Below are positions 50,351 through 60,724 of a DNA stretch of 64,000 nt, in pieces (position 1 is the first letter of the stretch; each line of letters opens with the position of its first letter). The stretch covers positions 20,874,001-20,938,000 of the forward strand of contig NC_079888.1 in NCBI RefSeq assembly GCF_029227915.1, read 5' to 3'. The notes under the pieces were generated by a model. It had not been told where the DNA came from. It saw only the letters and a program-made list of their open reading frames with translations, and searched no databases. This DNA comes from Hydractinia symbiolongicarpus. Lineage: Eukaryota > Cnidaria > Hydrozoa > Anthoathecata > Hydractiniidae. Both the position numbers and the translations under genes were made by a program.

Positions 50351-50706
50351 TACAGAAAGTCTGATATATAAGAACATCAAAATTTAGTTTTCTTTATACA
50401 AGTGTCTCAGAACTGCAATATTAACCACAACAGCAAAAAACATATCAAAATGTAAAAATATATAACCAAAATGAGTCAAAACTTTGTACTTTCTGCACAC
50501 CATATGTTACTTATGTTAACTTTTGAAGTTGTAGCTTCACGTCTGTCGTAGACGACCGACGTCAGTCACTTCTTCCTCTTCTTCTACTTCATCTCTAGAG
50601 AGAGAAGGATGTGGGTTAGATCGAACTACAGTGACTATACTGTTTTCTGAGGCTTTATATATGGAGAATTTTTACTCACAAATTTTTATATGTCATGGGG
50701 CTTCTT
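50351..50706. other. Unique AT-rich stretch with a small CpG-bearing hairpin and pyrimidine tract
   Basis: No gene recognised. Visible items are GTCGTAGACGAC, a short palindrome (50545-50556), and a pyrimidine-rich run TCTTCCTCTTCTTCTACTTC (50571-50590) followed by a purine run AGAGAGAGAAGG. The rest is unassigned. Confidence 0.5.
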
Positions 50707-50780
50707 TATTAGCAAAAACACAGTCTATTCTGGACACAACATTCTATATGGGTCAGTGACACATTTCATTTAGAACAAAA
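50707..50780. repeat. Diverged direct repeat, copy A
   Basis: ATTAGCAAAAACACAGTCTA, then ATATGGGTCA, then ACATTTCATTTAGAA lines up with a stretch about 633 bases downstream with many differences and small gaps. The two are probably relics of one interspersed repeat; neither is coding. Confidence 0.5.
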
Positions 50781-51339
50781 CAAATCAGAAGATGCTACAA
50801 AACGTTACGAAGGATTTTTCTAATGCGAATTGGATGGCAAATTTGAAGGCGAAATGTATCTGAGCATGTACATTTTTATTTGTGTTATTTTGCTTCGAAA
50901 AGTTTGCTTAACTGAAAAGTAGAAACAAGGTTCTTTTTTCATGTAAATATACATCCTAACAAAGTTTTATCCTAACATAGAAAAAATAACAAAAGAAGTC
51001 TTAATTCAAAAAAAAAAGATGTATATATATACTCAATAAAATGCATAACTATAAATTCAAATAAAAGCTCAATGTTGTTCAATGTTTATATATATTTGAA
51101 GATTTTCTATGTTTCTATGTTATTTTTTCTGTTATTATATAGATGTTTGAAGATTTTCAGGACATGTTAATGATTGCACAAGAACCACTCCTTAGAAATT
51201 AAAAAAAATTGTTACTAGAAAATATGGATGTTGGTGTTAATCCTGATATATATATATATATAGAAATAATTTCAGTTTCCATAACATGACTCGCACTAGT
51301 GTATAAAATTAATTTGAAGACACATGATCCTGTTGCTGT
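50781..51339. other. AT-rich stretch, microsatellites only
   Basis: No gene or named repeat recognised. Contains GTATATATATACTC near 51022, ATATATATATATATAG near 51247, and repeated TTTCTATGTTTCTATGTT near 51100. Frames are short and closed. Confidence 0.5.
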
Positions 51340-51411
51340 ATTAGCGAAAGAGTAGTCTGTTTGGAACGCCAAATAGTCTATGGGTCTACATTTTGTTTAG
51401 AATCCGACGAC
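51340..51411. repeat. Diverged direct repeat, copy B
   Basis: ATTAGCGAAAGAGTAGTCTG, then CTATGGGTCTACATTTTG, then TTTAGAATC aligns with the stretch at 50707-50780. Same orientation. Confidence 0.5.
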
Positions 51412-51807
51412 TACAAATTTACATGTTAAACAAAAATTGCATCCAGCACCGTGATGCCCCAGCGGTAGCTAAATATTTACTCCTCTGGGTGTTTGGTGAT
51501 GCCTCTTAATTTCTAGCTAGCTCCACAATCATATGACTTTCCTCCCCCTGCCCTCTCCCCAACACTTCTCTGTCATCCAATCTTGAAAAAAATTACCTTT
51601 GGTGTCGGTAACATGTGACCATGTCAATGTCTTTATAAACATTGACAGGAAGTATTATATGTGGAAAAATTAGCGATGTTCTTTTGTTGATTTTGCTAAG
51701 TTTTTTTAGTCATTCTTTATATACATTTGAAAAACTTGTCAAGAGCCAACACATTTTGTGGAGCTGGATAAAACTACAAAGTAGTTATGTGATGGACATC
51801 ACTCACT
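51412..51807. other. Unassigned stretch with one hairpin
   Basis: Nothing coding. A 9-base inverted repeat, TGTCAATGT (51622-51630) and ACATTGACA (51639-51647), has an 8-base loop. GTGATGCC occurs twice (near 51450 and 51508) flanking a CCCAG/CTGGG pair. Function unknown. Confidence 0.5.
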
Positions 51808-51812
51808 GTGTG

Positions 51813-51970
51813 CAGTAGCAGCTAGCTAGCTCAAAAATCCGTCCTAAAGTCTTAGGACGGATTTTTGAGAATTCTCTTATTATCTTCTAATCATCTAGCA
51901 TAAGAGAAAACTTAATAAGCATTTTTATGCTAGTTAAATTGGTAGTTTTATGCTAGCTTAGCTGCTACTG
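51813..51970. repeat. Nested inverted repeats, MITE-like
   Basis: The outer pair is CAGTAGCAGCTAGCTAGC (51813-51830) against GCTAGCTTAGCTGCTACTG (51952-51970), complementary apart from one extra base. Directly inside is a perfect 18-base hairpin with arms at 51830-51847 and 51852-51869 around AGTC. Two further pairs lie behind it: TCTCTTAT/ATAAGAGA, and CTAGCATA/TATGCTAG near 51895-51955. No transposase is present. It could be a small non-autonomous DNA transposon nested in the larger insert, or a secondary structure of that element. Confidence 0.6.
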
Positions 51971-52320
51971 TTGTGCTAGATAGCTTTAGGTGTATGTAAG
52001 GGGTTTTCACAACCTTTAAAAAACAGTGATCATAACCTCCACTTCTTTCTTGAAAAATCTCATCATTTCGCTTCTAGCTGGCTGACTACGTTTAGCACCA
52101 TCTTTAAAACACAACAAAAACTCCATCGCCGTGTAAAAAACACGTTGTCTCGCTCAATCAGATATTTACGAAAATTTACCAACAAATGACCAGATAAAAT
52201 TACTGGGCAACACTGATAAAATGGCAGAATTTTTTATAAATTTGATATATAGGGACGAAATCGTATAGAAATCCTATATACTCTCCACCGTACTTCCTTT
52301 TTCTTTTATATTTGGCTTAT
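51971..52320. other. AT-rich subterminal stretch, nothing recognised
   Basis: Lies between the hairpin cluster and the GC-rich end. A 36-codon ATG frame on the minus strand from 52126 has no recognisable motif and is too short to support as a gene. Confidence 0.45.
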
Positions 52321-52330
52321 TTAATGAGGA

Positions 52331-52383
52331 AATGGGCTCCGCTACGCTCCGGGCGCTGACGCGCCCTCCGCTTCTCTCCGCAA
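52331..52383 (-). other. Candidate element 5' end: terminal inverted repeat and GC-rich hairpin
   Basis: An abrupt GC-rich stretch in AT-rich surroundings. The minus strand begins TTGCGGAGAG at 52383, exactly at the satellite junction. GGGCGC-TGAC-GCGCCC (52351-52366) is a perfect 6-base-pair hairpin, and CTCCGCTACGCTCCG precedes it. The junction with AAACTAC (satellite) is sharp. Confidence 0.6.
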
Positions 52384-55300
52384 AAACTACATTTCATTGA
52401 CTTTCTAACGGTGTCAGTCCGTTTGAGTTACAACGGTTGGGTCACATATTCGTACCAACATGTATTTAGCGATATTTTTTTGATATTACTGGGTTGCATC
52501 GCTTTTAACAATGAAACGTTGACTGTGGGACTTAATTGAACTAACTTTGGACTGTGACCTGATAAATGTGATAAATGAGACAATTGGACTCCAAGAAATA
52601 ACATTTTTCTTAATTTGACGTGATTGCCGGAACTCAGCGATTACACTGGGCGCTGTGGTAGCGCTTCATTTAAGAATTAAGATAAAAAAGTCATTTTTTT
52701 ATTGTGGGACCAATCCTATCCGTTATCGCGCGCTGAAGAAATAGCGACAGTTTCAAAAACTGCATTTCATTGACTTTCTAACGGTGTCAGTCCGTTTGAG
52801 TTACAACGGTTGGGTAACATATTCGTACCAACATGTATTTAGCGATATTTTTCTGATATTACTAGGTTGCATCGCTTTTAACAATGAAACGATTGACTGT
52901 GGGACTTAATTGAGCTAACTTTGGACTGTGACCTGATAAATGTGATAAATGAGACAATTGGACTCCAAGAAATAACATTTTTGTTAATTTGACGTGATTG
53001 CCGGAACTCAGCGATTACACTGGGCACTGTGGTAGCGCTTCATTTAAAAATTAAGCTAAAAAAAGTCATTTTTTTACTGTGGGACCTATCCTAGCCGTTA
53101 GCGCGCGTTGAAGAAAAAGCAACAGTTTCAAAAACTACATTTCATTGACTTTCTAATGGTGTCAGTCCGTTTGAGTTACAACGTTTGGGTAACATATTCG
53201 TACCAACATGTATTTAGCGATATTTTTCTGATATTACTAGGTTGCATCGCTTTTAACAATGAAACGATTGACTGTGGGACTTAATTGAGCTAACTTTGGA
53301 CTGTGACCTGATAAATGTGATAAATAAGACAATTGGACTCCAAGAAATAACATTCTTGTTAATTGACGTGATTGCCGGAACTCAGCGGTTACACTGGGCA
53401 CTGTGGTAGCGCTTCATTTAAAAATCAAGCTAAAAAAAGTCATTTTTTACTGTGGGACCTATCCTAGCCGTTAGCGCGCGTTGAAGAAAAAGCGACAGTT
53501 TCAAAAACTACATTTCATTGACTTTCTAACGGTGTCAGTCCGTTTGAGTTACAACGGTTGGGTCACATATTCGTACCAACATGTATTTAGCAATATTTTT
53601 CTGATATTACTAGGTTGCATCGCTTTTAACTATGAAACGATTGACTGTGGGACTTAATTGAGCTAACTTTGGACTGTCACCTGAAAAATGTGACTAATGA
53701 GACAATTGGACACCAAGAAATAACATTCTTCTTAATTTGACGTGATTGCCGGAACTCAGCGATTACACTGGCCGCTGTGGTAGCGCTTCATTTAAGAGTT
53801 TCGATAAATAAGTCATTTTTTACTGTGGGACCAATCCTATCCGTTATCGCGCGCTGAAGAAATAGCGACAGTTTCAAAAACTGCATTTCATTGACTTTCT
53901 AACGGTGTCAGTCCGTTTGAGTTACAACGGTTGTTAACATATTCGTACCAACATGTATTTAGCGATATTTTTCTGATATTACTAGGTTGCATCGCTTTTA
54001 ACAATGAAACGATTGCCTGTGGGATTTAATTGAGCTAACTTTGGACTGTCACCTGATAAATGTGATAAATGAGACAATTGGACACCAAGAAATAACATTC
54101 TTCTTAATTTGACGTGATTGCCGGAACTCAGCGATTACACTGGCCGCTGTGGTAGCGCTTCATTTAAGAGTTTCGATAAATAAGTCATTTTTTACTGTGG
54201 GACCAATCCTATCCGTTATCGCGCGCTGAAGAAATAGCGACAGTTTCAAAAACTGCATTTCATTGACTTTCTAACAGTGTCAGTCCGTTTGAGTTACAAC
54301 GGTTGGGTAACATATTCGTACCAACATGTATTTAGCGATATTTTTCTGATATTACTAGGTTGCATCGCTTTTAACAATGAAACGATTGACTGTGGGACTT
54401 AATTGAGCTAACTTTGGACTGTGACCTGATAAATGTGATAAATAAGACAATTGGACTCCAAGAAATAACATTCTTGTTAATTTGACGTGATTGCCGGAAC
54501 TCAGCGGTTACACTGGGTACTGTGGTAGCGCTTCATTTAAAAATTAAGCTAAAAAAAGTCATTTTTTTACTGTGGGACCTATCCTAGCCGTTAGCGCGCG
54601 TTGAAGAAAAAGTGACAGTTTCAAAAACTACATTTCATTGACTTTCTAACGGTGTCAGTCCGTTTGAGTTACAACGGTTGGGTCACATATTCGTACCAAC
54701 ATGTATTTAGCGATATTTTTCTGATATTACTAGGTTGCATCGCTTTTAACTATGAAACGATTGACTGTGGGACTTAATTGAGCTAACTTTGGACTGTCAC
54801 CTGATAAATGTGATAAATGAGATAATTGGACACCACGAAATAACATTCTTCTTAATTTGACGTGATTGCCGGAACTCAGCGATTACACTGGGCACTGTGG
54901 TAGCGCTTCATTTAAGAGTTTAGATAAATAAGTCATTTTTTACTGTGGGACCTATCCTAGCCGTTATCGCGCGCTGAAGAAATAGCGACAGTTTCAAAAA
55001 CTGCATTTCATTGACTTTCTAACGGTGTCAGTCCGTTTGAGTTACAACGGTTGGGTAACATATTCGTACCAACATGTATTTAGCGATATTTTTCTGATAT
55101 TACTAGGTTGCACCGCTTTTAACAATGAAACGATTGACTGTGGGACTTAATTGAGCTAACTTTGGACTGTCACCTGATAAATGTGATAAATAAGACAATT
55201 GGACTCCAAGAAATAACATTCTTGTTAATTTCACGTGATTGCCGGAACTCAGCGGTTACACTGGGCACTGTGGTAGCGCTTCATTTAAAAATTAAGCTAA

Positions 55301-57624
55301 AAAAAGTCATTTTTTTACTGTGGGACCTATCCTAGCCGTTAGCGCGCGTTGAAGAAAAAGCGACAGTTTCAAAAACTACATCTCATTGACTTTCTAACGG
55401 TGTCAGTCCGTTTGAGTTACAACGGTTGGGTCACATATTCGTACCAACATGTATTTAGCGATATTTTTCTGATATTACTAGGTTGCATCGCTTTTAACTA
55501 TGAAACGATTGACTGCGGGACTTAATTGAGCTAACTTTGGACTGTCACCTGATAAATGTGATAAATGAGACAATTGGACACCAAGAAATAACATTCTTCT
55601 TAATTTGACGTGATTGCCGGAACTCAGCGATTACACTGGCCGCTGTGGTAGCGCTTCATTTAAGAGTTTCGATAAATAAGTCATTTTTTACTGTGGGACC
55701 AATCCTATCCGTCATCGCGCGCTGAAGAAATAGCGACAGTTTCAAAATCTGCATTTCAATGACTTTCTAACGGTGTCAGTCCGTTTGAGTTACAACGGTT
55801 GGGTAACATATTCGTACCAACATGTATTTAGCGATATTTTTCTGATATTACTAGGTTGCATCGCTTTTAACTATGAAACGATTGACTGTGGGACTTAATT
55901 GAGCTAACTTTGGACTTTCACCTGATAAATGTGATAAATGAGACAATTGGACACCAAGAAATAACATTCTTCTTAATTTGACGTGATTGCCGAAACTCAG
56001 CGATTACACTGGCCGCTGTGGTAGCGCTTCATTTAAGAGTTTAGATAATTAAGTCATTTTTTACTGTGGGACCAATCCTATCCGTTATCGCGCGCTGAAG
56101 AAATAGCGACAGTTTCAAAAACTGCATTTCATTGACTTTCTAACGGTGTCAGTCCGTTTGAGTTACAACGGTTGGGTAACATATTCGTACCAACATGTAT
56201 TTAGCGATATTTTTCTGATATTACTAGGTTGCATCGCTTTTAACAATGAAACGATTGACTGTGGGACTTAATTGAGCTAACTTTGGACTGTCACCTGATA
56301 AATGTGATAAATCAGATAATTGGACACCAAGAAATAACATTCTTCTTAATTTGACGTGATTGCCGGAACTCAGCGATTACACTGGCCGCTGTGGTAGCGC
56401 TTCATTTAAGAGTTTAGATAATTAAGTCATTTTTTTCTGTGGGACCAATCCTATCCGTTATCGCGCGCTGAAGAATTAGCGACAGTTTTAAAAACTGCAT
56501 TTCATTGACTTTCTAACGGTGTCAGTCCGTTTGAGTTACAACGGTTGGGTAACATATTCGTACCAACATGTATTTAGCGATATTTTTCTGATATTACTAG
56601 GTTGCATCGCTTTTAACAATGAAACGATTGACTGTGGGACTTAATTGAGCTAACTTTGGACTGTGACCTGATAAATGTGATAAATAAGACAATTGGACTC
56701 CAAGAAATAACATTCTTGTTAATTTGACGTGATTGCCGGAACTCAGCGGTTACACTGGGCACTGTGGTAGCGCTTCATTTAAAAATTAAGCTAAAAAAAG
56801 TCATTTTTTTACTGTGGGACCTATCCTAGCCGTTAGCGCGCGTTGAAGAAAAAGCAACAGTTTCAAAAACTACATTTCATTGACTTTCTAACGCTGTCAG
56901 TCCGTTTGAGTTACAACGGTTGTGTCACATATTCGTACCAACATGTATTTAGCGATATTTTTCTGATATTACTAGGTTGCATTGCTTTTAACAATGAAAC
57001 GATTGACTGTGGGACTTAATTGAGCTAACTTTGGACTGTCACCTGATAAATGTGATAAATAAGACAATTGGACTCCAAGAAATAACATTCTTGTTAATTT
57101 GACGTGATTGCCGGAACTCAGCGATTACACTGGGCACTGTGGTAGCGCTTCATTTAAAAATTAAGCTAAAAAAAGTCATTTTTTTACTGTGGGAGCTATC
57201 CTAGCCGTTAGCGCGCGTTGAAGAAAAAGCAACAGTTTCAAAAACTACATTTCATTGACTTTCTAACGGTGTCAGTCCGTTTGAGTTACAACGGTTGTGT
57301 CACATATTCGTACCAACATGTATTTAGCGATATTTTTCTGATATTACTAGGTTGCATTGCTTTTAACAATGAAACGATTGACTGTGGGACTTAATTGAGC
57401 TAACTTTGGACTGTCACCTGATAAATGTGATAAATAAGACAATTGGACTCCAAGAAATAACATTCTTGTTAATTTGACGTGATTGCCGGAACTCAGCGGT
57501 TACACTGGGCACTGTGGTAGCTTTTCAGTTAAAAATTAAGCTAAAAAAAGTCATTTTTTTACTGTGGGACCTATCCTAGCCGTTAGCGCGCGTTGAAGAA
57601 AAAGCGACAGTTTCAAAAACTACA

Positions 57625-60600
57625 TTTCATTGACTTTCTAACGGTGTCAGTCCGTTTGAGTTGCAACGGTTGGGTCACATATTCGTACCAACATGTATTT
57701 AGCAATATTTTTCTGATATTACCAGGTTGCATCGCTTTTAACTATGAAACGACTGACTGTGGGACTTAATTGAGCTAACTTTGGACTGTCACCTGATAAA
57801 TGTGATAAATGAGACAATTGGACACCAAAAAATAACATTCTTCTTAATTTGACGTGATTGCCGGAACTCAGCGATTACACTGGCCGCTGTGGTAACGCTT
57901 CATTTAAGAGTTTAGATAAATAAGTCATTTTTTACTGTGGGACCAATCCTATCCGTTATCGCGCGCTGAAGAAATAGCGACAGTTTCAAAAACTGCATTT
58001 CATTGACTTTCTAACGGTGTCAGTCCGTTTGAGTTACAACGGTTGGGTCACATATTCGTACCAACATGTATTTAGCGATATTTTTCTGATATTACTAGGT
58101 TGCATCGCTTTTAACTATGAAACGATTGACTGTGGGACTTAATTGAGCTAACTTTGGACTGTCACCTGATAAATGTGATAAATGAGACAATTGGACACCA
58201 AGTAATAACATTCTTCTTAATTTGACGTGATTGCCGGAACTCAGCGATTACACTGGCCGCTGTGGTTGCGCTTCATTTAAGAGTTTAGATAAATAAGTCA
58301 TTTTCTACTGTGGGACCAATCCTATCCGTTATCGAGCGCTGAAAAAATAGCGACAGTTTCAAAAACTACATTTCATCGACTTTCTAACGGTGTCAGTCCA
58401 TTTCACTTACAACGGTTTGGTTACAAATACGTACCAACATGTATTTAGCAATATATTTCTGATATTACTAGGTTGCGTCGCTTTTAACTATGAAACTATT
58501 GACTCTGGGACTTAATTGAACTAACTTTGGACTGTCTCCTGATAAATGTGATAAAGGAGACAATTGGACTCCAAGAAATAACATTCCTGTTAACTTGACA
58601 TGATTGGCGAAACTCAGCGATTACACTGGGCTCTGTGGTAGCGCTTCATTTGAGAATTAAGATAAAAAAAGTCCTTTTTTTATTGTTGGACCAATCCTAA
58701 CCGTTATCGCGCGCTAAAGAAATAGCGACAGTTTCAAGAACTACATTTCATTGACTTTCTAACGGTGTCAGTCCGTTTGAGTTGAAACGGTTGGGTGAGA
58801 TATTCGTACCAACATGTATTTAGCGATATTTTTCTGATATTACCAGGTTGCATTGCTTTTAACAATGAAACGATTGACTGTGGGACTTAATTGAGCTAAC
58901 TTTGTACTGTGACCTGATAAATGAGATAAATAAGACAATTGGACTCCAAGAAATAACATTCTTGTTAATTTGACGTGATTGCCGGAACTCAGCGGTTACA
59001 CTGGGCACTGTGGTAGCGCTTCATTTAAAAATTAAGCTAAAAAAGTCATTTTTTTACTGTGGGACCTATCCTAGCCGTTATCGCGCGCTAAAGAAATAGC
59101 GACAGTTTCAAGAACTACATTTCATTGACTTTCTAACGGTGTCAGTCCGTTTGAGTTGAAACGGTTGGGTGAGATATTCGTACCAACATGTATTTAGCGA
59201 TATTTTTCTGATATTACCAGGTTGCATTGCTTTTAACAATGAAACGATTGACTGTGGGACTTAATTGAGCTAACTTTGTACTGTGACCTGATAAATGAGA
59301 TAAATAAGACAATTGGACTCCAAGAAATAACATTCTTGTTAATTTGACGTGATTGCCGGAACTCAGCGGTTACACTGGGCACTGTGGTAGCGCTTCATTT
59401 AAAAATTAAGCTAAAAAAGTCATTTTTTTACTGTGGGACCTATCCTAGCCGTTATCGCGCGCTAAAGAAATAGCGACAGTTTCAAGAACTACATTTCATT
59501 GACTTTCTAACGGTGTCAGTCCGTTTGAGTTGCAACGGTTGGGTCACATATTCTTACCAACATGTATTTAGCAATATTTTTCTGATATTACCAGGTTGCA
59601 TCGCTTTTAACTATGAAACGACTGACTGTGGGACTTAATTGAGCTAACTTTGGACTGTCACCTGATAAATGTGATAAATGAGACAATTGGACACCAAGAA
59701 ATAACATTCTTCTTAATTTGACGTGATTGCCGGAACTCAGCGATTACACTGGCCGCTGTGGTAACGCTTCATTTAAGAGTTTAGATAAATAAGTCATTTT
59801 TTACTGTGGGACCAATCCTATCCGTTATCGCGCGCTGAAGAAATAGCGACAGTTTCAAAAACTGCATTTCATTGACTTTCTAACGGTGTCAGTCCGTTTG
59901 AGTTACAACGGTTGGGTCACATATTCGTACCAACATGTATTTAGCGATATTTTTCTGATATTACTAGGTTGCAACGCTTTTAACTATGAAACGATTGACT
60001 GTGGGACTTAATTGAGCTAACTTTGGACTGTCACCTGATAAATGTGATAAATGAGACAATTGGACACCAAGTAATAACATTCTTCTTAATTTGACGTGAT
60101 TGCCGGAACTCAGCGATTACACTGGCCGCTGTGGTTGCGCTTCATTTAAGAGTTTAGATAAATAAGTCATTTTCTACTGTGGGACCAATCCTATCCGTTA
60201 TCGGGCGCTGAAGAAATAGCGACAGTTTCAAAAACTACATTTCATCGACTTTCTAACGGTGTCAGTCCATTTCACTTACAACGGTTTGGTTACAAATACG
60301 TACCAACATGTATTTAGCAATATATTTCTGATATTACTAGGTTGCGTCGCTTTTAACTATGAAACTATTGACTCTGGGACTTAATTGAACTAACTTTGGA
60401 CTGTCTCCTGATAAATGTGATAAAGGAGACAATTGGACTCCAAGAAATAACATTCCTGTTAACTTGACATGATTGGCGAAACTCAGCGATTACACTGGGC
60501 TCTGTGGTAGCGCTTCATTTAAGAATTAAGATAAAAAAAGTCCTTTTTTTATTGTGGGACCAATCCTAACCGTTATCGCGCGCTAAAGAAATAGCGACAG

Positions 60601-60724
60601 TTTCAAGAACTACATTTCATTGACTTTCTAACGGTGTCAGTCCGTTTGAGTTGAAACGGTTGGGTGAGATATTCGTACCAACATGTATTTAGCGATATTT
60701 TTCTGATATTACCAGGTTGCATCG
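57625..60724. repeat. Five-monomer duplication, offset 1869
   Basis: About 57625-58855 recurs at 59494-60724. Anchors 57742, 58115 and 58488 match 59611, 59984 and 60357. Both copies carry the unusual monomer with CCATTTCACTTACAACGG, GGTTACAAATACGTACC, TTGCGTCGCTTTTAAC and GACATGATTGGCG. A few single-base differences separate them (TTGAGAATTAAG against TTAAGAATTAAG, and ATTGTTGGACC against ATTGTGGGACC). Confidence 0.87.
58690..59490. repeat. Single-monomer tandem duplication, period 374
   Basis: Two adjacent monomers sharing GAGTTGAAACGGTTGGGTGA, TTGCATTGCTTTTAAC, CTTTGTACTGTGACC and TGATAAATGAGATAAATAAG (anchors 58863 and 59237). A third relative of the TTGAAACGGTTGGGTGA form is at about 60652. 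Confidence 0.85.

Larger units (their letters stand above)
49188..52383 (-). mobile_element. Helentron/Helitron2-like non-autonomous insertion, ~3.2 kb (candidate)
   Basis: A single non-satellite block that splits one monomer. The left flank stops at GTTTCAA (49187) and the right flank resumes at AAACTAC (52384); together they restore the normal GTTTCAAAAACTAC with no base lost or duplicated. Read on the minus strand, the element starts TTGCGGAGAG (52383-52374) and ends CTAG (49191-49188), inserted T|T. The inverted partner CTCTCCGCAA lies 15 bases inside the end (49212-49203). A terminal repeat at the 5' end, an internal one near the 3' end, a TT target and no target duplication are recognised traits of Helentron/Helitron2 rolling-circle elements. 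No Rep, helicase or endonuclease frame is visible, so it would depend on a helper. The A-run at the junction leaves a second reading: a CAA target duplication around a differently bounded element. Family assignment is inference. Confidence 0.6.

Noticed and set aside
51948-52126. Possible small gene on the minus strand starting at 52126
   Set aside because: The ATG frame closes after 36 codons and shows no motif; an apparently longer reading came from misreading a T-run.
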